DNA of 64,000 nucleotides, taken from Chloroflexota bacterium. GTDB taxonomy: Bacteria > Chloroflexota > UBA6077 > FW602-bin22 > JAMCVK01. Under the pieces are notes generated by a model. It was not told the DNA's origin. It made no database searches and saw nothing but the letters and a program-made list of their open reading frames with translations. Each line of letters opens with the position of its first letter. Within the stretch, counting starts at the first letter, position 1. This document shows, piece after piece, positions 1-9,526 of the stretch. Location: contig JAMCVK010000016.1 of the NCBI GenBank assembly GCA_023475225.1, positions 1 through 64,000 on the forward strand. The letters are read 5' to 3'. The position numbers and the translations under genes were made by a program.

Positions 1-76
1 CAGTTTCGCTGCCGAAGGCAACTAAGGCCAGTCCTTGGCGGCCTGCAGCTAATCATCCTTGGCGTAGGCAGGTAAT

Positions 77-122
77 GGTGACAAAATCACTGAACAATTA
101 GGGTGACATTTTCACTGGACAA
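77..122. mobile_element. Tandem terminal repeats resembling an IS21-family element end
   Basis: Two 21-bp direct copies (77-97 and 102-122) share the frame GGTGACA-NNN-TCACTG-N-ACAA, matching at 17 of 21 positions with a 4-base spacer. Multiple terminal repeats containing GTGACATTTTCACTG are typical of IS21-family (istA/istB) ends. No transposase lies inside the window, so any element body must be to the left. It could also be a decayed remnant. Confidence 0.45.
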
Positions 123-180
123 CAACAACGCAGCGTGTGCGGGGTGGGCGTTGAATATCTCTTTTTATTATGATTACGCA

Positions 181-1896
181 TTAACACCTATTCCGAGGCA
201 ATACGTCAGTGAGCATCGTCTCGGCCAGGTTCTCTAGATTGATCGACTTCTCCTGACGCGTTCGGCGCCACCGCACCTCTACACTACTCCGCTTGAGTGT
301 CCGTTGGCTTACTGTCAACCGCAATGGTATACCGATCAAATCAGCATCATTGAACTTAACGCCCGGGCTCTCCAAGCGGTCATCAAACAAAACCTTATAA
401 CCAGCGGACATCAGCTGCGTATAGACCCTCTCTGCCTCAGCGGCCACCTGGGGATTGTCCATGCCCAGGGCACAAAGGTAGATTCCATACGGCGCCACCG
501 AAGGTGGCCAAATTATGCCGAACTCATCGTGATTTTGCTCCACTATAGCCGCTAATAGTCTATCCAGACCGATCCCATAACTGCCCATGACGATGGTAGC
601 CTCTTGCCCATTACTCCTGAGATAAGTGGCCTTCATAGCCGCACTGTACTTCGTACCCAGCTTAAAGGTGTGACCAACTTCGATGCCTCGGCCCACTTGA
701 AGAGGCGATCCACAATGCAGGCATGGGTCACCCGCCCTGGCCATAGCGATATCAGCGACGAGCTCGGCCCGAAAATCACGGGGGAAGCGCACATTGCGCA
801 AATGCGTATCCGGCTTGTTCGCACCGGCAATGAAGTTATTCCTGGATACCGAATCATCCAGGACCACCCTTACCCCATCTAACCCCACGGGTGAGACAAA
901 ACCGGCCACTATGCCCGCCGCCCGCAGATTCTCCTCGTCAGCCAGCCGCAGGTCGGCTGATCGTAGCACCCGAGCCAGCTTGGCCTCATTGATGTCAAGA
1001 TCCCCCCTGATGACGACCAGGATAAGGGAACCTTCCATCGTGTAGACTACGGTTTTCAGAAAGCGCTCAGGGGGCAAATTGAAGAACTCTACAAGAGAAT
1101 CGATAGTCTTTATACCTGGCGTGCTGACTTCCTCGATGGGGCGTTGATCTTCCTCAGCTAACACCATGGCTGGCCGTTTAGCGGCTTGAGCCTTCTCTAT
1201 ATTGGCCGCGTAACCACATTTTCCACAAGTTACCAGGGCATCCTCACCGGCTTCGGAGACGACCATAAACTCATGGGAACCGGTGCCCCCCATCATACCG
1301 GGATCGGCCTCTACCGCTATCACCTCCAGCCCACAACGGCGAAAGATATTATGATATGCTTGATAAATCTCGGGGTAGAAAGCATCAAGATCGCTTGCAT
1401 CGGGGTGGAAGGAGTAGGCATCCTTCATAATGAACTCTCGTAAGCGCACCAACCCTCCCCGCGGGCGAGCCTCATCACGCACCTTCGTTTGAATGTGATA
1501 GGACATAAATGGTAGCTGTCTGTAAGAACGAATCTCATTGCGGGCGATCGCTGTTATCGTCTCTTCGTGTGTCATTGCTAAGACAAAATCACGCTCGGTA
1601 CGATCTTTGAAACGCACCAGCTCTGGCCCAATCTCATACCACCGCCCTGTCTCCTGCCATAACTCCGCCGGTGCCAATACTGGCATATACATCTCCTGCC
1701 CACCGATGCGATCCATCTCCTCGCGCATGATGGACTCGATACGACGGATAACCCTCCAGCCTAAAGGCATAAAGGTGTAAACGCCCGCGGCAATCTGGCG
1801 AACGAAACCTCCCCGCACCAGTAGCCTGTGGCTTACCATCTCAGCCTCTTTCGGAGGCTGACGTAAGGTCCGGCCGAATAAATGTGATAAGCGCAA
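181..1896 (-). CDS. proS: Prolyl-tRNA synthetase, bacterial type
   Basis: Charges tRNA-Pro with proline in the cytosol. The 571-residue product has the full bacterial layout: an N-terminal class II core with THEE at about 109-112 and motif 2 at about 138-160 (KVRDEARPRGG), an inserted YbaK-like editing domain at roughly 225-395, motif 3 near 445 (GIGLDRLLAA) and a C-terminal anticodon-binding domain. The GTGSHEF segment before the insertion is also typical. The start is TTG at 1896, 7 bases after GGGAGG, giving MRLSHLFGRTLR, a usual ProS N-terminus. It is the last gene of the rpsB-to-proS run, 12 bases after ispG. Length and motifs are normal. Confidence 0.97.
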   Translation of the reverse strand: MRLSHLFGRTLRQPPKEAEMVSHRLLVRGGFVRQIAAGVYTFMPLGWRVIRRIESIMREEMDRIGGQEMYMPVLAPAELWQETGRWYEIGPELVRFKDRTERDFVLAMTHEETITAIARNEIRSYRQLPFMSYHIQTKVRDEARPRGGLVRLREFIMKDAYSFHPDASDLDAFYPEIYQAYHNIFRRCGLEVIAVEADPGMMGGTGSHEFMVVSEAGEDALVTCGKCGYAANIEKAQAAKRPAMVLAEEDQRPIEEVSTPGIKTIDSLVEFFNLPPERFLKTVVYTMEGSLILVVIRGDLDINEAKLARVLRSADLRLADEENLRAAGIVAGFVSPVGLDGVRVVLDDSVSRNNFIAGANKPDTHLRNVRFPRDFRAELVADIAMARAGDPCLHCGSPLQVGRGIEVGHTFKLGTKYSAAMKATYLRSNGQEATIVMGSYGIGLDRLLAAIVEQNHDEFGIIWPPSVAPYGIYLCALGMDNPQVAAEAERVYTQLMSAGYKVLFDDRLESPGVKFNDADLIGIPLRLTVSQRTLKRSSVEVRWRRTRQEKSINLENLAETMLTDVLPRNRC

Positions 1897-1908
1897 GTCG
1901 GATCCTCC

Positions 1909-3003
1909 CTATTGAGACTTAAGTTCCCTGGTTACTAAATCAATCTCCTTCAGCAAGGCTGACAGTAGTTCATCCTCCTTGACTGTACGTATCACCCTTC
2001 CCTTACGGAAAATAACACCTCGCCCAGCACCACCAGCTATCCCCACATCTGCCTGGCGCGCTTCACCCGGGCCATTAACCACACAGCCCATCACGGCCAC
2101 ATGTAGCGGCGCCTCCACTTGCTGTAAATGCTGCTCTACCTCATTAGCTAACTTGATAATATCGATCTCTGCCCGTCCACAGCTGGGGCAGGAGATAAGG
2201 GTGGGGCCGCGCTCTCTTAGATTCAGCGCCTTCAAGATTTCATAGGCCACCTTGACCTCTTCGTGGGGACGATCGGTCAGGGACACGCGGATAGTATCTC
2301 CTATGCCAGAATACAACAAGATGCCGATGCCCACCGCCGAACGGACCGTTCCAGCCCGAGGTGTCCCCGCCTCCGTAATACCCAGATGTAACGGATATGG
2401 TATCTTAGCAGCGATCTGTCGGTAGGCCTCTACTGTAGTGGGAACATCGAAGGCTTTAAGAGATACCTTGATTAGGTCAAAATCCATCTCTTCAAGAAGG
2501 CGCACCTGCGCCAGAGCTACATTAACCATCCGATTAGCAATAGGTTGGGCCTCAGCCATGGCGTCGCTTCCAAGGGCAGAGCCCTCACTGGGGGGCAAAG
2601 ACCCAGCGTTAACGCCTATCCGTATAGGCACGTGGCGTTCCTTGGCCGCCTTGACCACGGCTTTCACCTGCTCAAGGCGACGAACGTTACCTGGATTAAG
2701 TCGCAAGGCGTCAGCCCCACTCTCAAGGGACAACAGGGCCAGACGATAATCAAAGTGAATATCCGCCACCAATGGTATGCGAATCCGCTTCTTCATTTCA
2801 GCGATGGCCTCCGCAGCCTGCCGATCAGGCACAGCTACCCTGATCACCTCGCAGCCCAACTCGGTCAATTCCTCGATTTGTCTTACGGTCGCCTCTACAT
2901 CTCTGGTATCGGTGTTAGTCATCGATTGCACCACAATGGGTGCATCCCCACCAATGGCCACATCGCCAATATAAATCTGTCGCGCTGGTCGTCGCCTTAG
3001 CAT
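1909..3003 (-). CDS. ispG: 4-hydroxy-3-methylbut-2-enyl diphosphate synthase (flavodoxin/ferredoxin)
   Basis: Penultimate step of the MEP isoprenoid pathway: reductive opening of methylerythritol cyclodiphosphate to HMBPP by a [4Fe-4S] enzyme. The 364-residue protein has an N-terminal TIM-barrel part (RPARQIYIGDVAIGG, VQSMTNTDT, LRLNPGN) and a C-terminal cluster domain. The cluster cysteines are visible in SCPSCGR and in VMGCVVNGPGEA. Length fits the short bacterial form. The ATG overlaps the rseP stop by one base (TAATG), implying translational coupling. With dxr and rseP it forms the common dxr-rseP-ispG block. Confidence 0.96.
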   Translation of the reverse strand: MLRRRPARQIYIGDVAIGGDAPIVVQSMTNTDTRDVEATVRQIEELTELGCEVIRVAVPDRQAAEAIAEMKKRIRIPLVADIHFDYRLALLSLESGADALRLNPGNVRRLEQVKAVVKAAKERHVPIRIGVNAGSLPPSEGSALGSDAMAEAQPIANRMVNVALAQVRLLEEMDFDLIKVSLKAFDVPTTVEAYRQIAAKIPYPLHLGITEAGTPRAGTVRSAVGIGILLYSGIGDTIRVSLTDRPHEEVKVAYEILKALNLRERGPTLISCPSCGRAEIDIIKLANEVEQHLQQVEAPLHVAVMGCVVNGPGEARQADVGIAGGAGRGVIFRKGRVIRTVKEDELLSALLKEIDLVTRELKSQ

Positions 3004-4070
3004 TATTTAGCTCCCCAGTCGATGGCTGGAAGGGGATGCAAGAGATCAAAATAGGTTATAATCAGCATAAGGGCGATAAGCACGGTCATACCGATCAAAT
3101 GAACCAAACCTTCTTTCTCTGGGCTGACCCTTTTTGATCTTATTGCCTCTATGGCCACAAAGAGCAATCTCCCTCCATCTAATCCCGGTATCGGCAATAG
3201 ATTCGAGATGGCCAAGCCAACATTGAGTACAGCCGATAAGCCCAATATAGGGAACCACCAGCCGGTGGTTATCGTCTCGACGGCCGCCTGACTGGTGAGC
3301 TGATAGAGGCCAACGATACCGATCGGTCGCACCCAGTCGGCGGGGATGAGCCCACGAATGATCAGAATGGGGATATATACAGTAAGTACGATCACCTCAA
3401 ATGTTCGGCCGCTGCCAAGCCATAGGGCTTTTAACGGTCCATAGGATACCGGCTCAATCTTTAGGGGGCGTTCCACGATGGCTATGCCTAAAGGGCCATT
3501 GGCCGCTCGGGGCACAACAGTTAGCGCCAGGTCTTGACCACTACGCCCGACCTGGATGGTCACAGGGTTGCCAATATTAGCGCGAGTCCAATGGCGCAGC
3601 TCAGCGACATTGGAAACTGGATGCCCAGCCACAGCTAAAATAATATCGCCTTCCCTCATCCCTGCTGCTGCTGCCGGCGAATCGGGGAGCACCTTTTGCA
3701 CCTCGACCTGTGTGCCCATTGGCGTAGGCCAACCAGCCATAAAGGCCGCAGAGAAAAGCAGGACAGCCAAGAGGAGATGCATGCCAGAACCGGCCATCAG
3801 CACGCCTGTTCGCCATAGCTTGCTGGCCCGCGCAAAACTGCGTGGGTGGGACGGGTCCTCCTCACCGAGCATCCTCGTGAAGGCTCCGAAGGGAATAAGA
3901 TTAATTGAGTAAACGGTCTCCCCCCGTCTCACCCCGGCAAGGCGCGGAGGATAGCCGATACCGAACTCCTCCACTTTAATGCCAGCTAGCTTGGCCATAA
4001 TGAAATGGCCCAATTCGTGGACGATAAGAGACACGCTAAGAACAAATAGCGAAACGAGTATAACGATCAC
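3003..4070 (-). CDS. rseP: RIP metalloprotease RseP (site-2 protease, M50)
   Basis: Intramembrane zinc protease that cleaves transmembrane substrates such as anti-sigma factors and leftover signal peptides. Zinc ligands are in HELGH at residues 18-22, inside the first membrane segment. A PDZ domain spans about 115-195 (DSPAAAAGMREGDIILAV). The third zinc ligand region NLLPIPGLDGG lies near 290, followed by a last membrane helix. The 355-residue length is normal for a single-PDZ form. The start is GTG at 4070, where the ribosome-binding site is weak. It sits between dxr (95-base gap) and ispG. Confidence 0.94.
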   Translation of the reverse strand: MIVILVSLFVLSVSLIVHELGHFIMAKLAGIKVEEFGIGYPPRLAGVRRGETVYSINLIPFGAFTRMLGEEDPSHPRSFARASKLWRTGVLMAGSGMHLLLAVLLFSAAFMAGWPTPMGTQVEVQKVLPDSPAAAAGMREGDIILAVAGHPVSNVAELRHWTRANIGNPVTIQVGRSGQDLALTVVPRAANGPLGIAIVERPLKIEPVSYGPLKALWLGSGRTFEVIVLTVYIPILIIRGLIPADWVRPIGIVGLYQLTSQAAVETITTGWWFPILGLSAVLNVGLAISNLLPIPGLDGGRLLFVAIEAIRSKRVSPEKEGLVHLIGMTVLIALMLIITYFDLLHPLPAIDWGAK

Positions 4071-4165
4071 CTTATCTACTCACCCTGAAAGATTGGCCGG
4101 TGGTCTCTGTCTTCCATGTAACACAGGCACTAAGTAATCACTCATCCTATTTGGGCGCATAGGGC

Positions 4166-5338
4166 TCAGCAACCTACTATCTCCTGGCTCTTACGACGGG
4201 ACCACCTATCGGCCTCTAGGATCTCATCCAAGGTAGGGTTAGCTATGGACTGGTGTTGGGATAACACTTCCTCGATGACCGTCGCGATCTCTAAAAAGCC
4301 GATTCTTTTGGACAGAAACATCTGGACAGATTCCTCATCTGCCGCACTTAGTACGGCCGGATAGGTGCCTCCCGATCGCCCTGCTTGACCGGCCAGACGC
4401 AAACAGGGAAAACGATCCAGATCGATCGGCTCAAAAGTCAATTGTTTGATCTCGATAAGATCGAGGCGCGGCAGCGCATTAGGCAAACGCTCCGGGTAAG
4501 TAAGAGCATACTGGATTGGCAAACGCATATCAGGTAAGCTCAATTGGGCTTTCATTGAGCCATCTATGAACTCCACTAGAGAGTGAACTATACTCTGCCG
4601 GTGGAGCACGATCGTGATCCGTTCATAATCCACCTTGAAAAGCCAGTGGGCCTCGATCACCTCTAGACCTTTATTCATAAGGGTCGCCGAATCCACGGTC
4701 ACCTTCTTACCCATAGACCAGGTAGGGTGTTGTAACACCTCTTCGGGGCTCACCGCAGCCAACCTGGGCTTGTCGTAATCACGTAAGGCACCGCCCGAGG
4801 CGGTCAGAACGAGACGAGTTATCTTATCATTACCACGCAGGCCATCCATAACCGCTTCACTGCGCAAGCATTGCCAAATAGCACTATGCTCGCTATCAAT
4901 CGGCCAAATATCTACGCCATGGGCCGCGGCCTCCGTCATCATGATCTCACCAGCCATGACCAGCACCTCCTTATTGGCCAGAGCAACCCTCTTTCCGGCC
5001 CGAATCGCTGCCAGGGTGGAGGGAAGGCCAACCTTACCAGCAGTAGCGATGACCACAAGGTCAACTTCACCCTGGCTGACCATCTCCTCCATGGTCAACA
5101 GCTGACAATTGACCTTCGACAGCCTCTCCCGGAAGAGGGTCCTATTCTGGACCAAAGAAGGGCTATAAACGAAGCGTGGTTTGAACTCTTGGACCTGTTG
5201 GAGGAGCAACTCTGCGTTACCTCCAGCAGCCAGACCTATCACCCGCAGATGGTCTGCTAACGCCTTGGCCACTTGCAGGGTCTGTCTCCCAATAGAGCCT
5301 GTACTACCAAGAACAACTACCCGCTTTGTCTGATTCAC
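4166..5338 (-). CDS. dxr: 1-deoxy-D-xylulose 5-phosphate reductoisomerase
   Basis: Commits carbon to the MEP pathway by converting DXP to MEP with NADPH and a divalent metal. The NADPH fold starts with VVLGSTGSIGRQTL at about residues 8-21. The metal/substrate segment DSEHSAIWQCL is near 150, and the conserved NKGLEVIEAHWLF block lies near 225. I prefer GTG at 5338 (MNQTKRVVVLG), 6 bases after AGGAG, over the in-frame TTG at 5344 that abuts the ribosome-binding site. The product is about 390 residues, normal. In the usual gene order cdsA lies between uppS and dxr. Here only about 120 noncoding bases do. Confidence 0.96.
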   Translation of the reverse strand: MNQTKRVVVLGSTGSIGRQTLQVAKALADHLRVIGLAAGGNAELLLQQVQEFKPRFVYSPSLVQNRTLFRERLSKVNCQLLTMEEMVSQGEVDLVVIATAGKVGLPSTLAAIRAGKRVALANKEVLVMAGEIMMTEAAAHGVDIWPIDSEHSAIWQCLRSEAVMDGLRGNDKITRLVLTASGGALRDYDKPRLAAVSPEEVLQHPTWSMGKKVTVDSATLMNKGLEVIEAHWLFKVDYERITIVLHRQSIVHSLVEFIDGSMKAQLSLPDMRLPIQYALTYPERLPNALPRLDLIEIKQLTFEPIDLDRFPCLRLAGQAGRSGGTYPAVLSAADEESVQMFLSKRIGFLEIATVIEEVLSQHQSIANPTLDEILEADRWSRRKSQEIVGC

Positions 5339-5460
5339 AGCCAACTCCTGATGGAGAGCTCAGCGGCCAATACTGTTGATTGATAGAGAAGCCCCTCTGG
5401 CAGGACAAGGGGCTGGCATAAGAATTCAGCATTATGTTTGAATAGATGCATGGAGATAAA

Positions 5461-6192
5461 CTAAATCCCACCAAAACGGCGCTCACGCTGCTGGTAGGCT
5501 AGTAGTGCCTTATAGAGCTCCTCTTTGTCAAAATCTGGCCAGTAGGTCGGCGTCGAATAAAATTCCGCATAAGCAGCCTGCCAGATAAGGAAGTTGCTTA
5601 GGCGCATCTCACCCGCCGTCCGAATGATCAGATCTGGATCAGGCTGGCCACTGGTATATAAATAACGATTCATCACCTCCTCATTCAGAAGGGAGGAATC
5701 GATTTTGTCCCCTATCATACGACGGAACGCCTCTAGGATCTCTACCCTCCCGCCATAATTGAAGGCGACGTTCAAAGTAATACGGCTATTATTTTTGGTC
5801 AGTTCGATGGCCGCACGGATAGACCTTTGTAGCTCTGGGGGTAACCCATCAAGCCGACCGAGATGACGTAATTGCACCCCACCCTCGTGTAGGGCCTGGG
5901 TTTCCCTCTGAATGACATCGGCCAGGATACGAATTAACCCCTCAACCTCAGCGCGTGGCCTTGACCAATTCTCAGTGGAGAAGGCGTAGATGGTCAGCGT
6001 TTTTATCCCATAGGAGACACACGCCTCTAGGATCGGACGGATATTTTCGGTACCCGCCCGATGCCCAGCCAAACGGGGTAATCCCCTCTTCTTGGCCCAG
6101 CGTCCGTTACCATCCATGATGATAGCTACGTGATGAGGAATTCTGGTTAATTGTCTGGTCTGATTGGCTGGTTTCTGATTACGTTTAAACAA
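5461..6192 (-). CDS. uppS: Isoprenyl (undecaprenyl diphosphate) synthase
   Basis: cis-Prenyltransferase that extends farnesyl diphosphate with isopentenyl diphosphate to the undecaprenyl carrier lipid for cell-wall synthesis. Family motifs are intact: [14 protein letters not shown] near residue 25, [14 protein letters not shown] near 75 and [16 protein letters not shown] near 195. Length of 243 residues is typical. The start is TTG at 6192, 7 bases downstream of AAGG. It lies between frr and dxr and supplies the lipid end of the same isoprenoid pathway encoded downstream. Confidence 0.95.
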   Translation of the reverse strand: MFKRNQKPANQTRQLTRIPHHVAIIMDGNGRWAKKRGLPRLAGHRAGTENIRPILEACVSYGIKTLTIYAFSTENWSRPRAEVEGLIRILADVIQRETQALHEGGVQLRHLGRLDGLPPELQRSIRAAIELTKNNSRITLNVAFNYGGRVEILEAFRRMIGDKIDSSLLNEEVMNRYLYTSGQPDPDLIIRTAGEMRLSNFLIWQAAYAEFYSTPTYWPDFDKEELYKALLAYQQRERRFGGI

Positions 6193-6277
6193 ATTGTTAC
6201 CTTCTTGATTCTGCTGTTACCAGTAGGTACTTTAAGCGGCCAGGGAATAAGCATGAGGCTTTATATCCCTAGCTTGC

Positions 6278-6841
6278 CTAGACTTCCAGTATCTCTTCCT
6301 CTTTCTTCGCGCCGATATGATCAGATTCCTCGATAGAGCGATCGGTGGACTTTTGGAGCCGTTCTTGGTCCCGCCTCAAGTCATCCTCAGAGATGAGCTT
6401 TTCCTTCTCGAGATCTTTCAGATCCTCCAGGGCGTCCCGACGACAATTACGAATGGCCACCCTTCCCTCTTCCACCTTCTTTCGGGCCAGGCGCACCAAC
6501 TCTCTCCGTCGCTCCTCGCTTGGTTTAGGAAATATTAGGCGGATCACCCTACCATCATTAACGGGGTTCAATCCCAGATCAGACTTGAGAATAGCCTTCT
6601 CGATGGCCGAGAACGCATTCTTATCCCAAGGCTGTATAACTAACACGTGGGGCTCTGACGCAGGGGTGGTTATGCTCGCCAGCTGGATAAGAGGTGTTGG
6701 AACACCATAGTATTCCACCTGAATCCGTTCGACCAACCCTGGGCTAGCTCTTCCGGTACGTATGGCGGCCAATTCTCTGCGGAGAGACTCAATCGCTTTG
6801 TGCATTTTGCCTTCAGCCTCGGCCAAAACTTCGTCTACCAC
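6278..6841 (-). CDS. frr: Ribosome recycling factor
   Basis: Splits post-termination ribosomes together with EF-G. The 187-residue protein shows the whole family pattern: amphipathic N-terminal helix (KMHKAIESLRRELAAIRTGRASPG), the beta domain (YYGVPTPLIQLASI, VIQPWDKNA) and the C-terminal helices with NDGRVIRLIFP. I place the start at GTG 6841, 8 bases after AGGGGG. A GTG at 6850 is also in frame. The gene follows pyrH as in the standard rpsB-tsf-pyrH-frr order. Confidence 0.96.
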   Translation of the reverse strand: MVDEVLAEAEGKMHKAIESLRRELAAIRTGRASPGLVERIQVEYYGVPTPLIQLASITTPASEPHVLVIQPWDKNAFSAIEKAILKSDLGLNPVNDGRVIRLIFPKPSEERRRELVRLARKKVEEGRVAIRNCRRDALEDLKDLEKEKLISEDDLRRDQERLQKSTDRSIEESDHIGAKKEEEILEV

Positions 6842-6999
6842 AACGATCACCCCCTATCACGCCTAGTACTGAGACTGCCGAACAACATCTCCTGTGCCCC
6901 TTGGTCAAGAGGCACCGTAGGATTTGATACCCCTTGATTAGTTCTTCTCCGAGATCCACAGCGAAGCCCAGAAGGATCGGACTGAAGCAACATTGCCTA

Positions 7000-7746
<747 letters not shown>

Positions 7747-7798
7747 CTAGCAGCCTATGGAGCAGTGACCTAAATTGCAGTATAACCATCCTTTTCAT

Positions 7799-8302
7799 TC
7801 AGCTGCCAAGCACGTAGCGGGTGAAGCGGCGCACCTTGATATTTTCGCCCAGGGTAGCTATCTTAGAGGTTATCAGTTCCCCAACCGTTATACTTGGTTC
7901 CCTGATGAATGGCTGAGCAAGCAAACAGACTTCTGCCCCATCTGCCGCAACTTCGGCTGGCATATCCTCAGGAGAGAGGTATAATGGCGCCGTGGCTGCG
8001 ATCTGCATCGCTATATCGTGGGCTAGAGACTTAAACTCATCCGTCCTGGCCACGAAATCCGTCTCACAGTTAACCTCCACCAGGACTCCAATGCGACCAC
8101 CAGCATGAATATAAGCTTCGACCAGGCCCTGCTGCACAGCGCGAGCGGACTTCTTCTCTGCTTGGGCCAAGCCTTGTTGTTTCAAAATATCCATGGCCTT
8201 GTCAAAATCGCCATTCGCTTCAACCAGCGCCCTTTTACAATCCATGACTCCGGCGCTTGTCTTCTCGCGAAGTTCTTTGATGGATGACACCGCTATGTGC
8301 AA
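7799..8302 (-). CDS. tsf: Elongation factor Ts, short form
   Basis: Nucleotide exchange factor for EF-Tu. The N-terminal UBA-like module (KELREKTSAGVMDCKRAL) and the core motif CETDFVARTDEF are present. At 168 residues this is the short form that keeps one core subdomain, as in thermophiles and many Gram-positives. The frame is open further upstream to 8356, but the TTG at 8302 is chosen: it follows AAGGAGG by 6 bases and starts right before the conserved AVSSIKELREKT. It follows rpsB by about 90 bases, the universal arrangement. Confidence 0.95.
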   Translation of the reverse strand: MHIAVSSIKELREKTSAGVMDCKRALVEANGDFDKAMDILKQQGLAQAEKKSARAVQQGLVEAYIHAGGRIGVLVEVNCETDFVARTDEFKSLAHDIAMQIAATAPLYLSPEDMPAEVAADGAEVCLLAQPFIREPSITVGELITSKIATLGENIKVRRFTRYVLGS

Positions 8303-8395
8303 CTGGATCCTCCTTAGATAACCACAATCTATTATCAGGTTATTATATAAAAACACACGACTTTATCAGCCGCGCCTTCAGCAACCGCTTTCCCT

Positions 8396-9241
8396 CTAGG
8401 AAAAAGCTTCTGCTTCTTCAGTAGAGCCCTCCATCTCGATCCCCTCAGCGGACTCCTCAACGGCTTCTATGGGTTCGACCTCCTCAATCTGTTCGGTAAC
8501 AGCGATCTCCACCGGTTCAACTTCCTCGGAAGCAGCCTCGCCTAGCTGCGCCTCACGAATTCGGGCTCCCTCCAGGACCGCATCGGCTATTTTACTACAC
8601 ATTAATTTAACGGCCCGAATCGCATCATCATTCGCCGGAATAACATAATCGATCTCGTCCGGATTACAATTAGTATCACAAAGGGCGATGATTGGTATCT
8701 CTAAGCGCCTTGCCTCAGCAACGGCGATCCTCTCTCGATGCGGATCAATAACGAAAACCGCCCCAGGTAAATCGGTCATTCCCCTAATACCACTGAGGAG
8801 ACGGTCCAACTTGGCCATCTCTTCCTCAAGACGCCTCGCCTCTTTCTTGGGTAGACGCTCGAATTCGCCTTGTTCCCTCAGCCTTTCTAACTCTTCTAAG
8901 CGCCTTATTCTCCCTTGAATTGTCCGAAAGTTAGTGAGCATACCGCCAAGCCAACGCTGACTAACATAGAACATTCCGCATCTCTTTGCCTCCTCCCCTA
9001 TCGACTCCTGAGCCTGTTTCTTGGTGCCGACAAAGAGGATCGTCCCCCCTTGCATGACGAGGTCACGTACAAAGTTATAGGCTGTGTTTAGACTGGCAAC
9101 AGTCTGTTGCAAGTCGATGATATGGATACCATTACGCTCCGTAAAGATATAGGGCTTCATTCTAGGATCCCAGCGTCTCGTCTGGTGACCAAAATGCACC
9201 CCAGCTTCCAGAAGCAATTTCATTGACACCAAATTGGCCAT
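8396..9241 (-). CDS. rpsB: 30S ribosomal protein S2
   Basis: Small-subunit protein binding late in assembly near the neck of the 30S. The conserved start [24 protein letters not shown] is at residues 10-33, with [11 protein letters not shown] and [10 protein letters not shown] following. The last 45 or so residues form an acidic Glu-rich tail beyond the usual core, which explains the 281-residue length. ATG 9241 follows AAGGGGGA by 5 bases. It heads the rpsB-tsf-pyrH-frr block and has a 285-base upstream gap with a candidate promoter and a strong hairpin. Confidence 0.97.
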   Translation of the reverse strand: MANLVSMKLLLEAGVHFGHQTRRWDPRMKPYIFTERNGIHIIDLQQTVASLNTAYNFVRDLVMQGGTILFVGTKKQAQESIGEEAKRCGMFYVSQRWLGGMLTNFRTIQGRIRRLEELERLREQGEFERLPKKEARRLEEEMAKLDRLLSGIRGMTDLPGAVFVIDPHRERIAVAEARRLEIPIIALCDTNCNPDEIDYVIPANDDAIRAVKLMCSKIADAVLEGARIREAQLGEAASEEVEPVEIAVTEQIEEVEPIEAVEESAEGIEMEGSTEEAEAFS

Positions 9242-9285
9242 TTGAATCCCCCTTTAATTACGTTATTCGAGTCCTCATTGACATC

Positions 9286-9313
9286 GGCAGTTCCCAAGGG
9301 CTTGGGAACTGCC
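9286..9313 (-). promoter_or_regulatory. Strong hairpin in the rpsB leader
   Basis: Two 13-base arms, GGCAGTTCCCAAG and its exact complement, are separated by 2 bases. The hairpin lies about 45 bases upstream of the rpsB start, within a 285-base gap (9242-9526) that holds no gene. There is no T-run, so a simple terminator is unlikely. A role in S2 autoregulation or mRNA stability is possible but inferred. Confidence 0.5.
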
Positions 9314-9494
9314 TTGTCCTGATACCTTCGCTATCCATCGCCGTATCAAGACCCGCTAGACTCCCTTCCACCCGCTTCGTCCCGCTGAGCATCGGCTCAT
9401 CATCAGAGGAACCTTCAATCATCCCCACCAAGATGAGGGGCCGACACGTCCCCATCGGTCCACAGGTGTGTGGAATGCGAACATCGGCCTAGAC

Positions 9495-9524
9495 AGTGTA
9501 ACACCGCCTTATGGCCGAGATAAA
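9495..9524 (-). promoter_or_regulatory. Candidate extended -10 promoter for rpsB operon
   Basis: On the minus strand TGT-TACACT (9495-9503) forms an extended -10 element. A weak -35 (TTTATC, 9519-9524) lies 18 bases upstream. It sits just past the hslU stop and would give an rpsB leader of about 245 nt. Confidence 0.35.
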
Positions 9525-9526
9525 GA

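Noticed and set aside
2545-3000. Plus-strand open frame opposite ispG
   Set aside because: It is antisense to a clearly recognised gene, has no family resemblance and no ribosome-binding site.
9258-9455. Minus-strand open frame of 65 codons upstream of rpsB
   Set aside because: No recognisable protein features; it overlaps the leader hairpin, so a noncoding leader is more likely.
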